Assembly: GCF_013403915.1 (NCBI RefSeq) | Contig: NZ_JABFDI010000001.1 | Span: forward strand, 124,001-188,000 | Length of the DNA stretch: 64,000 nt | From: Winogradskyella pacifica | Lineage (GTDB): Bacteria > Bacteroidota > Bacteroidia > Flavobacteriales > Flavobacteriaceae | Reading direction: 5' to 3' | Part shown: one piece after another, positions 52,676-62,515 of the stretch | Layout: each line of letters starts with the position of its first letter | Numbering within the stretch: position 1 is the stretch's first letter | Notes under the pieces: model-generated | Database searches by the model: none | What the model was told of the DNA's origin: nothing | The model's input: only the letters and a program-made list of their open reading frames with translations | Translations under genes and position numbers: made by a program

Positions 52676-54073
52676 ATGGAAACGAAAATAAAACAAGAGA
52701 CATTTACGACAACCAATCCTGCCAACGGAAAAGAATTATCCTCATATACTTATATGACCGATGACCAGGTAGAATCGACAGTAACAAAATCGCACGAAGC
52801 TTTTCTAAAATGGAAAATGAAATCCTTTGAAGAACGTGGAAAAATCATAAAAGCCATAGGAAAAGAACTTCAAAACCATAAAACCGAATTAGCAGAATTA
52901 ATGACGGATGAAATGGGAAAACTTCTCAAACAAAGTCATCAGGAAATTGATTTATGTTCTGGTATTTGTGACTACTCAGCAGACAATGCTGCAGAATTCC
53001 TAAAGAATGAAGAGCGCCAATTACAAGATGGAGGAAAAGGTATTATTACCTATGCTCCTATTGGTGTGATATACGGTATTCAACCATGGAATTACCCAGC
53101 TTATCAAGTCATTCGTTATAGTATCGTCAACTTAATGGCAGGAAATAGCGTGTTATTAAAACATGCTTCTAACGTCACAGGAACAGCGAAACTATTAGAG
53201 TCGATATACAAAGCCGCAGGTTTACCTGAAGATCTATTTAGTGTAATGGTGATTAATCATGACCAGTCTGATGAACTTATTAAGCATAAATTAATAAGAG
53301 GTGTTACCTTAACAGGAAGTCCTGTTGCTGGCGAAGCTATAGGAGCAAAAGCAGGGAAAGCATTAAAAAAATCAGTCTTAGAATTGGGTAGTAATGATGC
53401 CTACATGGTACTTGAAGATGCCGATTTAGAACTAGCTATAAAAACCTGCGTTATGGGACGCATTTACAATAATGGTGAAACCTGTATCGCGGCAAAACGC
53501 TTTATTGTGGTCGAGTCTGTCTATGATGAATTTAGAGACGGCTTTGTAAAAGCAATGAAAGACTTAAAATTGGGAGATCCTACTGATAAATCTTCCAAAT
53601 TAGGACCTATAGCTCGAAAAGATTTAAGAGAAACCCTACATGAGCAAGTAGAAAAAAGCATTAAAAACGGAGCTAAACTACTTTGTGGTGGTAAAATACC
53701 TGAAGGTGACGGTTATTATTATCCTGCAACCGTTTTAGAAGCGGTAAGCAAAGGACAGCCGGCTTATGACGATGAGCTTTTCGGACCTGTTGCGGCACTG
53801 ATTAAAGCAAAAGATGAAGAGGATGCGATGCGTATTGCTAACGACAGTCGTTTTGGACTTGGCGGTGGAATTTTCTCAAAAGATATTGATCGCGCTATAG
53901 AATTAGCCGAAAAACACTTTGACACCGGAATGGTATTTATTAATAAATTTGGATTAGCAGAACCTAACATGCCTTTTGGTGGTGTTAAAGATTCAGGATT
54001 CGGTAGAGAACACGGAGGATTTGGTATGAAAGAGTTTGTAAACACCAAAGCCATTATGGTCGCTAAATCTTAG
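52676..54073 (+). CDS. NAD(P)-dependent succinate-semialdehyde dehydrogenase family protein
   Basis: 465 residues of the aldehyde dehydrogenase superfamily. Seen: the substrate/cofactor path IGVIYGIQPWNYPAYQVIRY, GVTLTGSPVAGEAIGAKAGK, catalytic Glu in LELGSNDAYMVLEDAD and catalytic Cys in NNGETCIAAKRFIV. The ending PFGGVKDSGFGREHGGFGMKEFVNTKAI is that of the GabD/SSADH group. Succinate semialdehyde use is a family-level prediction; other aldehydes are possible. Confidence 0.93.
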   Translation: METKIKQETFTTTNPANGKELSSYTYMTDDQVESTVTKSHEAFLKWKMKSFEERGKIIKAIGKELQNHKTELAELMTDEMGKLLKQSHQEIDLCSGICDYSADNAAEFLKNEERQLQDGGKGIITYAPIGVIYGIQPWNYPAYQVIRYSIVNLMAGNSVLLKHASNVTGTAKLLESIYKAAGLPEDLFSVMVINHDQSDELIKHKLIRGVTLTGSPVAGEAIGAKAGKALKKSVLELGSNDAYMVLEDADLELAIKTCVMGRIYNNGETCIAAKRFIVVESVYDEFRDGFVKAMKDLKLGDPTDKSSKLGPIARKDLRETLHEQVEKSIKNGAKLLCGGKIPEGDGYYYPATVLEAVSKGQPAYDDELFGPVAALIKAKDEEDAMRIANDSRFGLGGGIFSKDIDRAIELAEKHFDTGMVFINKFGLAEPNMPFGGVKDSGFGREHGGFGMKEFVNTKAIMVAKS

Positions 54074-54104
54074 TAAGCTACCTTCTGAAATATATAAACA
54101 ACTA

Positions 54105-54131
54105 AAAGCCCATCACATTGTGATGGGCTTT
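54105..54131. terminator. Bidirectional terminator between the aldehyde dehydrogenase and csp genes
   Basis: 12-bp perfect stem AAAGCCCATCAC/GTGATGGGCTTT (54105-54116, 54120-54131) with a 3-base loop, modest T-runs on both sides. Confidence 0.82.
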
Positions 54132-54154
54132 CATAACTGAGGTTAAGCGATATA

Positions 54155-54346
54155 TTAGATAACTTTTACGTTTACTGCGTTTAAACCTTTTTTGCCTTCT
54201 GTAAGATCAAATTCTACTTGGTCTCCCTCACGAATTTCATCGATTAATCCAGAAATGTGGACAAAATGTTCTTTGTTAGAACCTTCTTCTGTAATAAATC
54301 CGAAGCCTTTAGCATCGTTGAAGAATTTTACTGTTCCTGTACTCAT
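54155..54346 (-). CDS. cspA: Cold-shock protein (CspA family)
   Basis: 63-residue single cold-shock domain. RNA-binding motifs KGFGFIT (RNP1) and HFVHIS (RNP2) are intact, start MSTGTVKFFNDA is standard. Acts as RNA chaperone. The 5' leader of about 50 or more bases may hold a thermosensor, but no defined structure was seen. Convergent with the dehydrogenase gene. Confidence 0.95.
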   Translation of the reverse strand: MSTGTVKFFNDAKGFGFITEEGSNKEHFVHISGLIDEIREGDQVEFDLTEGKKGLNAVNVKVI

Positions 54347-54483
54347 AATAATATTATATTTAATTTTAATAATTACTTAGTAGTATTCAAATATGATGCC
54401 ACAAATTAAATAGCGTTAATTATCGGATTTATAAGCGATTAAAATCATCTTACCGATAAAACTACGCTCTATAACAAACATCT

Positions 54484-54514
54484 TTGAGTACACATAGCTT
54501 TGCTTATACCTTTG
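54484..54514 (+). promoter_or_regulatory. Full promoter, TTG-N20-TACCTTTG
   Basis: TTG at 54484-54486, 20-base spacer, and TACCTTTG at 54507-54514, matching both boxes of the Bacteroidota sigma-A consensus. Start of transcription near 54520, about 30 bases before the 54551 ATG. Confidence 0.8.
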
Positions 54515-54550
54515 TTTTAGATCTCCCTCTATCTATTAAATCTAAATATT

Positions 54551-54814
54551 ATGGAAACAAAATTCTCATTGTTTAACCAGATTAATAGTTTATGTTACTG
54601 GTTATTAGTATCAAGCGATTACAGAACTTCAGTTAAATTAGATGCAGAAAATGACACCTATAGTGTGTGTATTAAACATTGCGGCGTAGAACTTTATGCC
54701 AATAGCATTAAAGGATTTAGTAAAAGAAATGCCACCTTTTTAGAACATGAATTGGATGGTATGGTTGCTGGCTTATTGCACCTGAAACAAAATGTAGAGC
54801 AGAAAACAGCTTAA
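54551..54814 (+). CDS. Hypothetical 87-residue protein
   Basis: No family recognised. Sequence METKFSLFNQINSLCYWLL begins amphipathic, then a beta-like part and a helix LEHELDGMVAGLLHLKQN. Cys residues (about 15, 40, 44) are spread without a motif. It has the best promoter seen in the window, so it is probably expressed. It lies alone between cspA and lpxD. Confidence 0.7.
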   Translation: METKFSLFNQINSLCYWLLVSSDYRTSVKLDAENDTYSVCIKHCGVELYANSIKGFSKRNATFLEHELDGMVAGLLHLKQNVEQKTA

Positions 54815-54830
54815 GTTTATTCATAAAAAA

Positions 54831-54880
54831 ACGTCAGTTCGAGTGAAATCGCTAAAAAGAAATGGCACTCGAAGTGACGG
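54831..54880. repeat. Dispersed repeat, GTCAGTTCGAGTG family, copy 5 (inverted-repeat form)
   Basis: Begins ACGTCAGTTCGAGTG and ends CACTCGAAGTGACGG; the two ends are inverted repeats of 14 bases with one mismatch. Centre is GAAATCGCTAAAAAGAAATG. It lacks the CCCG...CGGG core and the ATCGAGAACC tail of the other copies. Confidence 0.85.
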
Positions 54881-54962
54881 AAATAGATGTATTTTTAATA
54901 ATGTAAGTACGTTTAGTTTTGTGCTGTCATATCATTCACATCTACTAACAGCTAAAAGCTAA

Positions 54963-55952
54963 TTACCTCGCTAATTTTCTAAGCGCCACCCATTGTTTCA
55001 ACATTTCTCTAGAATCCACCGCAGGATAACCTAATACGGTTTTTCCAGCAGCAACATCATTCATAACTCCAGAACCTGCACCAACAGTTGCACCTGAATG
55101 AATTGTTGTATGATCTTTAATAGAAGCAGAACCTCCAATAATAACTCCATCACCGAGAGTTACAGAACCTGCAAGTCCAGAACTTCCTGCCATGATGCAA
55201 GAACGGCCCAGGACACAGTTATGTGCAATTTGAACCAAATTATCAATCTTACAACCGTCTCCTAATATTGTAGAACTGAATTTACCACGATCCACGCAAG
55301 AGTTAGCTCCTATTTCAACAGCATTACCAATGACAACATTCCCAATATGCGGAATCTTCACTAAGCCTCTACCATCATCACTAGGACGGTATCCAAAACC
55401 ATCAGCTCCGATACTCACGTTATTATGAAAAATACAATGGCTACCGATAACTGAACGCTCTCTTATTATGGTTCCAGACCAAATTGTAGTGTAATCACCA
55501 ATAGTAGTTTCATCTAAAATCGTCACATTCGGATAAACAGTTACATTTTCTCCTAATACAACATCCTTACCGATATAAGAACCCGCACCCACTCTACTTC
55601 CACTACCAATTTTGGCCGATTTATCAATGGTTGCTGTTGGATGAATATCAGTTTCAAAATGTGGAGGTTTAGGAATAAAGGTTTCCAGTAATTTTGCCAT
55701 AGCTAAATCGGCATTTTTTACTTTAATAAACACACGATTCTCTCCTGGTTCGATATCAATATTATCATTAACAATAGCTAAACTCGCTTTAGAGTTTTTC
55801 CATAAACCTGCAAATTTTCGGTTACCAATAAAGGTCGCCTGATTTTCATTTGCTTTCTGAATTTGCTCTAATCCAGTAATTTGATTCGTAGTTTCGCCAA
55901 AAACTTCACCATTAATAATGGCATTTATGTCTTCTATTGAGAATGATTTCAT
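54963..55952 (-). CDS. lpxD: UDP-3-O-(3-hydroxyacyl)glucosamine N-acyltransferase, LpxD
   Basis: 329-residue lipid A biosynthesis enzyme. N-terminal domain (about 1-95), then left-handed beta-helix with hexapeptides. Catalytic and signature elements: [71 protein letters not shown]. Normal length. It lies away from other lpx genes within this window. Confidence 0.93.
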   Translation of the reverse strand: MKSFSIEDINAIINGEVFGETTNQITGLEQIQKANENQATFIGNRKFAGLWKNSKASLAIVNDNIDIEPGENRVFIKVKNADLAMAKLLETFIPKPPHFETDIHPTATIDKSAKIGSGSRVGAGSYIGKDVVLGENVTVYPNVTILDETTIGDYTTIWSGTIIRERSVIGSHCIFHNNVSIGADGFGYRPSDDGRGLVKIPHIGNVVIGNAVEIGANSCVDRGKFSSTILGDGCKIDNLVQIAHNCVLGRSCIMAGSSGLAGSVTLGDGVIIGGSASIKDHTTIHSGATVGAGSGVMNDVAAGKTVLGYPAVDSREMLKQWVALRKLAR

Positions 55953-56154
55953 GGGTGTAAAATTGTGTGTTAATTAATAAAGACACAAGATAATACTATT
56001 ATATGAAAGCGCTGTATTATGAATTTGAAGAGTTTCATGAATTTTTCAATTTAAGCACTGTGTCACCTCATGCCTTTTGGGGTATGATTATTCTAGAGAA
56101 ACTATTAATTAAAATTCTTTCCGCAACCACACACTTGCAATCATTTAAAAGCAT

Positions 56155-56194
56155 AAAAAAATCGAGAACCTTTTTATTTCAAAAGATTCTCGAT
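56155..56194 (-). terminator. Terminator of the DEAD-box helicase gene
   Basis: Inverted repeat ATCGAGAA...TTCTCGAT (56161-56168, 56187-56194), with further pairing CCTTT/AAAG beyond, followed on the minus strand by T6-7. The frame at 56003-56206 reads through it and is not a gene. Confidence 0.82.
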
Positions 56195-56236
56195 AAAATA
56201 TTGTAAAAATAAAGTGCGATAAATTCTAACTCATTA

Positions 56237-57355
56237 TTAAATCGAAATCTCTTTAAACGTAATACCTAAAGCTTTCTGTATGTCTAATATTTTTTGCATT
56301 TCACCAGGGATGATTAACGCAATAGACTGTCCTGTTTTACCTGCTCTTGCTGTTCTTCCACTTCTATGCGTATAATACTCTAAGTGCTCTGGTAATTGGT
56401 GATGTAATATAAATGCTAGATTATTAACATCGATACCTCTGGCTGAAACATCTGTAGAAATTAAAACTTGTAAGCTTTCATTCTTAAAAGCACGCATTAC
56501 TTTATCGCGTTCTTTTTGTTGCATATCGCCTTCTAAAGCCCCAACGGCAAAACCTTCCTTTTGTAATTGATGTGCCAAAGCTTGTGTCCCTGCTTTTGTT
56601 TTACAGAAAATGATACCTCTTTCATCTTGACGTTTGTCTAAGATTCGGATAATCATATTTACTTTGTCTTTAATAGACGTATGAATGAAGTGATGTGAAA
56701 TATTTTCGTTAACCAATGCATTTTTATTCACCTCTATGCGAACCGCATCTTTAGACATATAATTTTTAACGATATTTTTAATTTCGTCTGGCATTGTTGC
56801 CGAAAACAACCATGTATTTCTTTTCTTGGTATTGTATTGCAAGATTTTGGTTAAATCTTCTTTGAAACCCATACTCAACATTTCATCAGCTTCATCTAAA
56901 ACTAAGATTTTTACGTTTGAAATATCGACAGCTCCACGTTCTACCAAATCGAGTAAACGTCCTGGTGTAGCGACTACAATATGCGTCGTTCTTGTTAGGT
57001 TTTTTATCTGACGGTCAATCTTTTCACCACCATAAACACCTTCAGAGAAAATCTTCTGATCAATATATTTTGTAAATCGGAAGAGCTGCTTTTGTATTTG
57101 CTGTACCAATTCACGCGTTGGTGCAATGATTAAAGCTTGCACATCAGAATTATTAGTATCAATGGCATGTAACACAGGTAAGCCAAAAGCTGCTGTTTTT
57201 CCTGTTCCTGTTTGTGCTAATCCTATTAAATCGGTGTTAGATTTCAATAAAATAGGAATAACTATTTCTTGTATCTCTGTTGGATTTACAATATTCAGTT
57301 CTTTTAATCCTTTTATGTAATTCTTATGTATTCCTAATTCTGAAAATGATGTCAT
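56237..57355 (-). CDS. DEAD-box RNA helicase
   Basis: 372 residues from ATG 57355. A longer frame from 57397 would include the promoter box 57374-57381 and is rejected. Complete SF2 core: Q motif FSELGIHKNYIKGLKELNIVNP...QEIVIPILL, Walker A AQTGTGKT, PTREL, DEAD box VLDEADEM, SAT, and in the second lobe STDVSARGIDV and HRSGRTARAG. The C-terminal extension is very short, so it is a minimal DEAD-box protein of the ATP-dependent ribosome or mRNA-remodelling type. Confidence 0.95.
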   Translation of the reverse strand: MTSFSELGIHKNYIKGLKELNIVNPTEIQEIVIPILLKSNTDLIGLAQTGTGKTAAFGLPVLHAIDTNNSDVQALIIAPTRELVQQIQKQLFRFTKYIDQKIFSEGVYGGEKIDRQIKNLTRTTHIVVATPGRLLDLVERGAVDISNVKILVLDEADEMLSMGFKEDLTKILQYNTKKRNTWLFSATMPDEIKNIVKNYMSKDAVRIEVNKNALVNENISHHFIHTSIKDKVNMIIRILDKRQDERGIIFCKTKAGTQALAHQLQKEGFAVGALEGDMQQKERDKVMRAFKNESLQVLISTDVSARGIDVNNLAFILHHQLPEHLEYYTHRSGRTARAGKTGQSIALIIPGEMQKILDIQKALGITFKEISI

Positions 57356-57373
57356 AGTGATTTTGTTATATTG

Positions 57374-57381
57374 CAAAGGTA
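57374..57381 (-). promoter_or_regulatory. -7 box of the DEAD-box helicase gene
   Basis: On the minus strand TACCTTTG, exact fit to TAnnTTTG, 18 bases upstream of the chosen ATG. Confidence 0.7.
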
Positions 57382-57389
57382 ATTTAAAA

Positions 57390-57475
57390 AGTGTCACACT
57401 GAGCGCAATCGAAAGTGCTTACTAAATAAAATAGTTGTAAAAAGGGCTTCGACTGCGCTCAGCCAGACAGCGTAG
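57390..57475. repeat. Inverted repeat element, CTTCGACTGCGCTCAG family
   Basis: Left end GTGTCACACTGAGCGCAATC, right end GGCTTCGACTGCGCTCAGCC; the ends are inverted copies over about 17 bases with three mismatches. It sits upstream of the helicase gene, next to its promoter box. Confidence 0.75.
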
Positions 57476-57501
57476 TTTTTTAAATTCTGTTTCGATGTCA
57501 C

Positions 57502-59052
57502 CTACCAACTAATAGGTCGGTAATCCTTCAAGAATTTACCAGACCAATGTTTTCCGGTATTAATACCATCAAAAAGCGGATCCATAACACGAGCAGCTCC
57601 ATCTACAATATCTAAAGGTGGTTGAAAATCGTGTAATTCTTGTTTTCGTTTTGCCAGTTCAGCAGGATCTTCGTCAGTTACCCAACCAGTGTCGACAGCA
57701 TTCATATAAATACCTTCTTTGGCTAAACTACCAGCAGCCGTATGTGTTAACATATTTAAAGCGGCTTTGGCCATGTTGGTATGTGGATGACGATCTTCTT
57801 TAAAGAAAGAATGAAACTTTCCTTCCATTGCTGACACATTGATAATGTGCTTCTTACCTGTAGTGTCTTTCTTCATTACTTCAGATAGACGATTACACAA
57901 AACAAATGGTGCAACAGAGTTGACGAGTTGTACCTCAATCATTTCTGTGGTTTCAATTTCACCCAATTTAAGTCTCCAACTGTTGGTTTTTCTTAAATCT
58001 ACTTGTTGTAAATCGGCATCTAATTTCCCTTCAGGAAACACTTCTTGCGATACCAATGTATTATCAAAACTATAAGGAATCTGAGATAATTTAGCTGATG
58101 AACGCAAACCAATTCCGGGTTCTGGTCCATGCCATGTTACAGGCATATTTTTATTTGGTGAAGCTCCAGAAGTTAATTCTTGTAACTCCACTAAACATTC
58201 GGTATGATCGTTTAATAAATCGCGTGCAAACTTAGGCAACTCTTCTATTGGTCGTTCTTCGTTTGGCATTAAGTGACTGTAAAAACCTGCCGGTCGTCTC
58301 ACCGTTTGTGCCGCATTATTAATAAGAATATCAAGCTTTTCGTAGCGTTGCTCTATAAAATTACAGAAAATCTCTACACTAGGGATATGTCTTAAATCGA
58401 GACCGTGAATTTTTAAACGATGGCCCCATTCTGTAAAGTCTTCTTCTTTAGAAAAACGCAATGCAGAATCTACAGGAAAACGCGTGGTTGCAATCACAGT
58501 TGCTCCGCCACGTAATAGCATTAAAGTAATATGGTAACCAATTTTTAAACGCGATCCGGTAATCACAGCAACTTGTCCTTTAACATCTGCCGTTTGAAAA
58601 CGTTTTGCATAATTAAAGTCCCCACAGTCTTCACACATGGTATCATAAAAATGATGCAGTTTGGTGAATAATGTTTTACAAACGTAGCAGTTTCGAGGAG
58701 ATTCTAGCTCTAATTGTTCTTTAGCTTTTAAATCGGCTTCAGGCAATAATTTAGGAGCCACAAAAATATGTGCTTCTCTTGCACTACGTATTCCTGTTAC
58801 TTTTCTAGCATTTTTATCTCTAGCCGCTTTCTTTCGCTTTTCTGCCTTTTTCGCATCCTTTTTACGACGCGAAAACTCTTCTCTACTCGGGCGTGATAAT
58901 TGTCCGGAAGCTTTAATTAAAGCAGTTCGTTGCGGTTTTGGGATTTCGAAAATCTGATCTGTATCAGTAACTAACCGTTCTAAAATAGAAATGCAGTTTT
59001 CAATCTCTTGGATTGAAATCTCTTCTGTCTTTTCTGATGTACCGTTACTCAT
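57502..59052 (-). CDS. SDR-family oxidoreductase with Lys-rich N-terminus and zinc ribbon
   Basis: 516 residues, about double a normal SDR. Residues 1-110 are charged with a Lys/Arg-rich stretch ([20 protein letters not shown]), suggestive of nucleic-acid contact. Around 120-150 CYVC and CEDCG pairs form a zinc ribbon (NCYVCKTLF...MCEDCGDF). From about 155 the SDR fold begins ([20 protein letters not shown]), with NNAAQTVRR, catalytic-type Ser region INVSAMEG and [17 protein letters not shown]. The YxxxK motif is altered: His/Asn stand where Tyr is expected before MAKAA. It follows the J-KTSC gene by 30 bases. Confidence 0.85.
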   Translation of the reverse strand: MSNGTSEKTEEISIQEIENCISILERLVTDTDQIFEIPKPQRTALIKASGQLSRPSREEFSRRKKDAKKAEKRKKAARDKNARKVTGIRSAREAHIFVAPKLLPEADLKAKEQLELESPRNCYVCKTLFTKLHHFYDTMCEDCGDFNYAKRFQTADVKGQVAVITGSRLKIGYHITLMLLRGGATVIATTRFPVDSALRFSKEEDFTEWGHRLKIHGLDLRHIPSVEIFCNFIEQRYEKLDILINNAAQTVRRPAGFYSHLMPNEERPIEELPKFARDLLNDHTECLVELQELTSGASPNKNMPVTWHGPEPGIGLRSSAKLSQIPYSFDNTLVSQEVFPEGKLDADLQQVDLRKTNSWRLKLGEIETTEMIEVQLVNSVAPFVLCNRLSEVMKKDTTGKKHIINVSAMEGKFHSFFKEDRHPHTNMAKAALNMLTHTAAGSLAKEGIYMNAVDTGWVTDEDPAELAKRKQELHDFQPPLDIVDGAARVMDPLFDGINTGKHWSGKFLKDYRPISW

Positions 59053-59082
59053 AACTATATAAGGACTACGTGTTGCGTTATA

Positions 59083-59532
59083 TTAAGCGTCTTGAAGTTC
59101 TTTCTTCGACTTTCTGTAAGTATAAGAATTGAAGATACTTCGTCTTGCAAAACGCATTTGTTTATCTGAATTTAAAAACTTGATAAACATACCTTTAGGA
59201 ACACCGAAATATTCGTATGTTGCTCCGTCTAAAAATGTAATTTCTAATAACAAGCCTTTATGTTGAAAGTCTACAATGCTAGATTCTGTGATCGTTGCGG
59301 TGTATTCTTCAAGATTTGCTGCTTTTGTTTCTGGCGCTATACTTACTAAAAAATGATAACCATCAATGATTTCAACACTCTTTAATTCTGCTTCTTCTTG
59401 TCCAGCATCTCCATCTTGAAATTTATCAGGATGCCATTCTTTCACTAAGTTTCTATAGGTCTTTTTTAAATCTTTAAGATTAATTGAATCTTCTACAGAA
59501 AAAAGCTTTTTGTATTGACTAATGCGTTTCAT
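59083..59532 (-). CDS. J-domain plus KTSC-domain protein
   Basis: 149 residues. N-terminal J-domain-like helix pair with the HPD tripeptide (YRNLVKEWHPDKFQDGD) and a C-terminal KTSC domain (GLLLEITFLDGATYEYFGVP...MFIKFLNSDKQMRFARRSIF). The KTSC domain is found in lysyl-tRNA-synthetase-related and helicase-linked proteins. HPD suggests DnaK partner function. A promoter box lies 24 bases upstream and the zinc-ribbon SDR gene follows. Confidence 0.85.
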   Translation of the reverse strand: MKRISQYKKLFSVEDSINLKDLKKTYRNLVKEWHPDKFQDGDAGQEEAELKSVEIIDGYHFLVSIAPETKAANLEEYTATITESSIVDFQHKGLLLEITFLDGATYEYFGVPKGMFIKFLNSDKQMRFARRSIFNSYTYRKSKKELQDA

Positions 59533-59555
59533 TTTTAGTATTTTAAAATAAGGCG

Positions 59556-59563
59556 CAAAATTA
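59556..59563 (-). promoter_or_regulatory. -7 box of the J-KTSC gene
   Basis: On the minus strand TAATTTTG, with TTG 15 bases further upstream (59579-59581); spacer shorter than consensus. Confidence 0.6.
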
Positions 59564-59611
59564 CGCTATTTTATAATACAAAATCTATTTAATTCCTATT
59601 ATTATAAACCT

Positions 59612-61165
59612 TTAATCTTCAGGTGGAAATCCGTGAATTTCCTCGAATTTTTCATCAAAATTAGTTCTTAAGTACGCACTCAATTTCTTCTGATAATCGT
59701 CTTTCAACCATTTTAGGAAGTTATAAGTACTTCTACTAATACATTTCGCATAGGTTTCAATACGTTGGTTGATGTCGTCTTTCAATAATTTAGCCAAGGC
59801 CAAAGCATCATAAACATCTTCACTGTTTTCAATACAAATTTTAGCATGTTGTTCTATAGAACGCTCTAACACTACTTTTGAAGATTCACCACTATCTACA
59901 GCATCCTTATAAGTTTGCTTAATATCGAAATAGGTCTCTTCAGACTTAGAGAATTCTTCTTTAACTTCATCCGATAAATCGTGTTTAAAGTTAGATTCAA
60001 TAGCATCATCATCTTTAATACGATCCGCATACCAATTTGGCGACTTAAATATTAATTGCCAATCTAAATCTGCTCCCCAAGGTCCAAATCGGTAAAGGTT
60101 GTTTCCTAAATCTATAGTTGTAAATTTCGATTTATTATTCAATATACGAGATCCACGACCAATCATTTGGTAATATAATGTTAAGGATTTTGTTGCTCTG
60201 TTTAAGATAATAGTGTCAATGGTCGGCTCATCAAAACCTGTAGTTAAGATACTTACCGACGTTAAAATAGCATCTGGAGTGTCATGAAACCACTGTAAAA
60301 TTTGTTTACGTTGTTTTTTTGTCGCCGTATTATCTAAGTGCATAACTGGCAAATCTGCTTCCTTAAAAGCATAGTATACATTTATAGAAGTATTAATACC
60401 GTTATTAAATATTAAGGCCTTCTTTCCTAGTGAATGCTTTTTATAAGCATCTACTAATTTTTGAAGCATTGCAGGACTCGAATATAAATCTTCAGAAGAT
60501 TTTACGGTATAATCACCGTTAGATCCTACTTCTAAAGAGGTTAATCCCATATCATAAGCATAAGTTTCAGCTCTTGCCAAAAACTCATTTTCTATAAGAT
60601 TCTCAATCGTTTCACCTGTAATAAGCTCATCGTAGTTATCCTTCATTGGTAACTCCTTATTAGAACTTAAAGGTGTTGCTGTAACTCCAAGAATGAATGA
60701 CTTTTCAAAAAACTTAAATAATTTTGTAAATGAATTATAATGCGCCTCATCAATAATAACTAAACCAACATCAGAAATATCTAACATGTTGTCATTTAAT
60801 CGATTGTTCAGAGTCTCAACCATCGCCACAAAACACGAATATTCTGCTTGATCATCTAAATTCGCCTTACTATTTACCACCTTATTTGTAACACCAAAGC
60901 CATCCAACATTTTAGACGTTTGGTTACAAAGTTCCACTCGGTGTGTCATTATCAAAACCTTCTTATTATGATTTTTAAGATATTGACGTACCATTTCAGA
61001 GAAAATCACCGTTTTACCACCACCAGTAGGTAATTGATATAATAAGTGATAATCGTCGCGTTCTGAATCAAACTTTTCGAAAATTTGGCTTATTGCACCT
61101 TGTTGGTAGTCATATAATTCTTTATCGGTTTTTTTTTCTTGAACAGCTGGATTCGTTACAGACAT
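59612..61165 (-). CDS. SF2 DEAD/DEAH helicase of the type III restriction-like group
   Basis: 517 residues. Helicase motifs in order: LPTGGGKTVIFSEM (Walker A), MTHRVELCNQT, VIIDEAHYNSF (DEAH), GVTATP, TTGFDEPTID, and QMIGRGSR. It lacks a nuclease domain. Resembles the DEAD/DEAH helicase family (RAD25/type III res) common in Bacteroidota housekeeping regions. Promoter box at 61196-61203; the next gene, J-KTSC, starts 79 bases after its stop with its own box. Confidence 0.9.
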   Translation of the reverse strand: MSVTNPAVQEKKTDKELYDYQQGAISQIFEKFDSERDDYHLLYQLPTGGGKTVIFSEMVRQYLKNHNKKVLIMTHRVELCNQTSKMLDGFGVTNKVVNSKANLDDQAEYSCFVAMVETLNNRLNDNMLDISDVGLVIIDEAHYNSFTKLFKFFEKSFILGVTATPLSSNKELPMKDNYDELITGETIENLIENEFLARAETYAYDMGLTSLEVGSNGDYTVKSSEDLYSSPAMLQKLVDAYKKHSLGKKALIFNNGINTSINVYYAFKEADLPVMHLDNTATKKQRKQILQWFHDTPDAILTSVSILTTGFDEPTIDTIILNRATKSLTLYYQMIGRGSRILNNKSKFTTIDLGNNLYRFGPWGADLDWQLIFKSPNWYADRIKDDDAIESNFKHDLSDEVKEEFSKSEETYFDIKQTYKDAVDSGESSKVVLERSIEQHAKICIENSEDVYDALALAKLLKDDINQRIETYAKCISRSTYNFLKWLKDDYQKKLSAYLRTNFDEKFEEIHGFPPED

Positions 61166-61195
61166 AAATTTCTTTTCGGATTATTTTAGAAGTTG

Positions 61196-61203
61196 CAAAT
61201 TTA
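61196..61203 (-). promoter_or_regulatory. -7 box of the SF2 helicase gene
   Basis: On the minus strand TAAATTTG, with TTG 15 bases upstream (61219-61221), 30 bases before the start. Confidence 0.6.
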
Positions 61204-61373
61204 CAACACTTTGGCACACAAAAAAAGTCTCAAGTCAACTGATACGCATCAAACGTCATGAAATCTATCTTTTTTCACTAAAAAAAATCATCGGAAATTT
61301 AAAAATTTGACTTTAAAATAATATTTATTATATATTTACGTTTCATCAGCTTATCAGGTTATTTTTTCCCTTT

Positions 61374-62300
61374 ATGAAATACATTTTTTTTAGTATTGCT
61401 TTTTTGTGTGGTTCATTATGTATAGTCGCTCAAAATGATTCGTTACCTAATTCATTAAAAATAGAATTACAAACCTATAAACTCAATATAGGGCCAGTTA
61501 TTGAAACCATTGAAATTCCATTGGTCACAAAAAAAGCATCAGAAATTGATATTAAAGCAGATCATTGGGATACAACGTTACATAATCCCTATGTTGATAC
61601 CGTTCTACAATTTCCTTTAGAATTAAACTTTACAGATAGTACTTATGCTTCACCAGTACCACATACTAAAGTGGTGACATCGCGCTATGGTTGGCGACGA
61701 GGACGTGCGCACAATGGTATTGATATTGATTTAGTTACAGGAGATACTGTGGTGTCTATACTAAGTGGTGTTGTACGTTTCGCTAAGTATGCGAATGGTT
61801 TTGGTAACACAATTGTAGTCCGTCATTATAACGGTTTAGAATCTACTTATGCTCACTTATCTCATATAGGTGTTAAAGCAAACGACACCATAGCTAGAGG
61901 TCAATATATAGGAAAAGGTGGTAACACAGGAAACTCTAGAGGAAGTCATCTTCATTTAGAATTGAGTTATAAAGGTGAGCAGATTCACCCTGAGTATCTT
62001 TTCGATTTTTCTTCTAAAAATGCTATTCGATCAGAGCAAGTTTGGGTAACTCAAAAGTGGACACATGCCAGATACCATAACTCTAGAAAAGTGAGTAAGG
62101 TTAAGGTTATAAAATCAGCAGACGAAGCGGCATTAGCAAGTTTAGCAAGGCAGCCTAAAATGTATGTCGTGCGAAAAGGAGATACTCTTTATGCGATTTC
62201 GAGACGTAATAATATGTCGCTATCTAGACTTTGCGAAACCAACGCGATTAAACAATCGTCTCCTTTAAAAATTGGTCAAAAATTAGTCTTAGAACTTTAA
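61374..62300 (+). CDS. M23-family peptidase with C-terminal LysM domain
   Basis: 308 residues, signal peptide (MKYIFFSIAFLCGSLCIVAQ). Peptidase core with the metal motif SRYGWRRGRAHNGIDIDL (His and Asp ligands) and HLHLELSYKGEQIHP (HxH). C-terminal LysM (MYVVRKGDTLYAISRRNN...LKIGQKLVLEL, about 263-308). Expected role: periplasmic peptidoglycan endopeptidase during growth or division. Standing alone, divergent from the helicase gene. Confidence 0.93.
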   Translation: MKYIFFSIAFLCGSLCIVAQNDSLPNSLKIELQTYKLNIGPVIETIEIPLVTKKASEIDIKADHWDTTLHNPYVDTVLQFPLELNFTDSTYASPVPHTKVVTSRYGWRRGRAHNGIDIDLVTGDTVVSILSGVVRFAKYANGFGNTIVVRHYNGLESTYAHLSHIGVKANDTIARGQYIGKGGNTGNSRGSHLHLELSYKGEQIHPEYLFDFSSKNAIRSEQVWVTQKWTHARYHNSRKVSKVKVIKSADEAALASLARQPKMYVVRKGDTLYAISRRNNMSLSRLCETNAIKQSSPLKIGQKLVLEL

Positions 62301-62515
62301 CAAAAGGAAAAAGGCCGATGTACTCCTAGAATCAAGACCAAAGACTTGATTCTGACTAGCTGAAAAAAGAATTTATTTTTATCTTGAATGTGACTCGCTC
62401 TTTTTCGTAATTTTTATTCATAATATAAATGAAATTACGATAATCAATTCCTTTATTTCTGGTTTAGTATTTTGAAAATTCAGTACTTTGCACCATCAAC
62501 AATAATCAAGCCAAT

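Noticed and set aside
56003..56206. Plus-strand 67-codon frame between lpxD and the DEAD-box helicase
   Set aside because: Reads through an intrinsic terminator and has no recognisable content.
57356..57397. Longer start for the DEAD-box helicase
   Set aside because: Would overlap an exact -7 promoter box.
62328..62353. Hairpin AGAATCAAG/CTTGATTCT after the M23 peptidase gene
   Set aside because: Stem is perfect, but no T-run follows directly; not called as a terminator.
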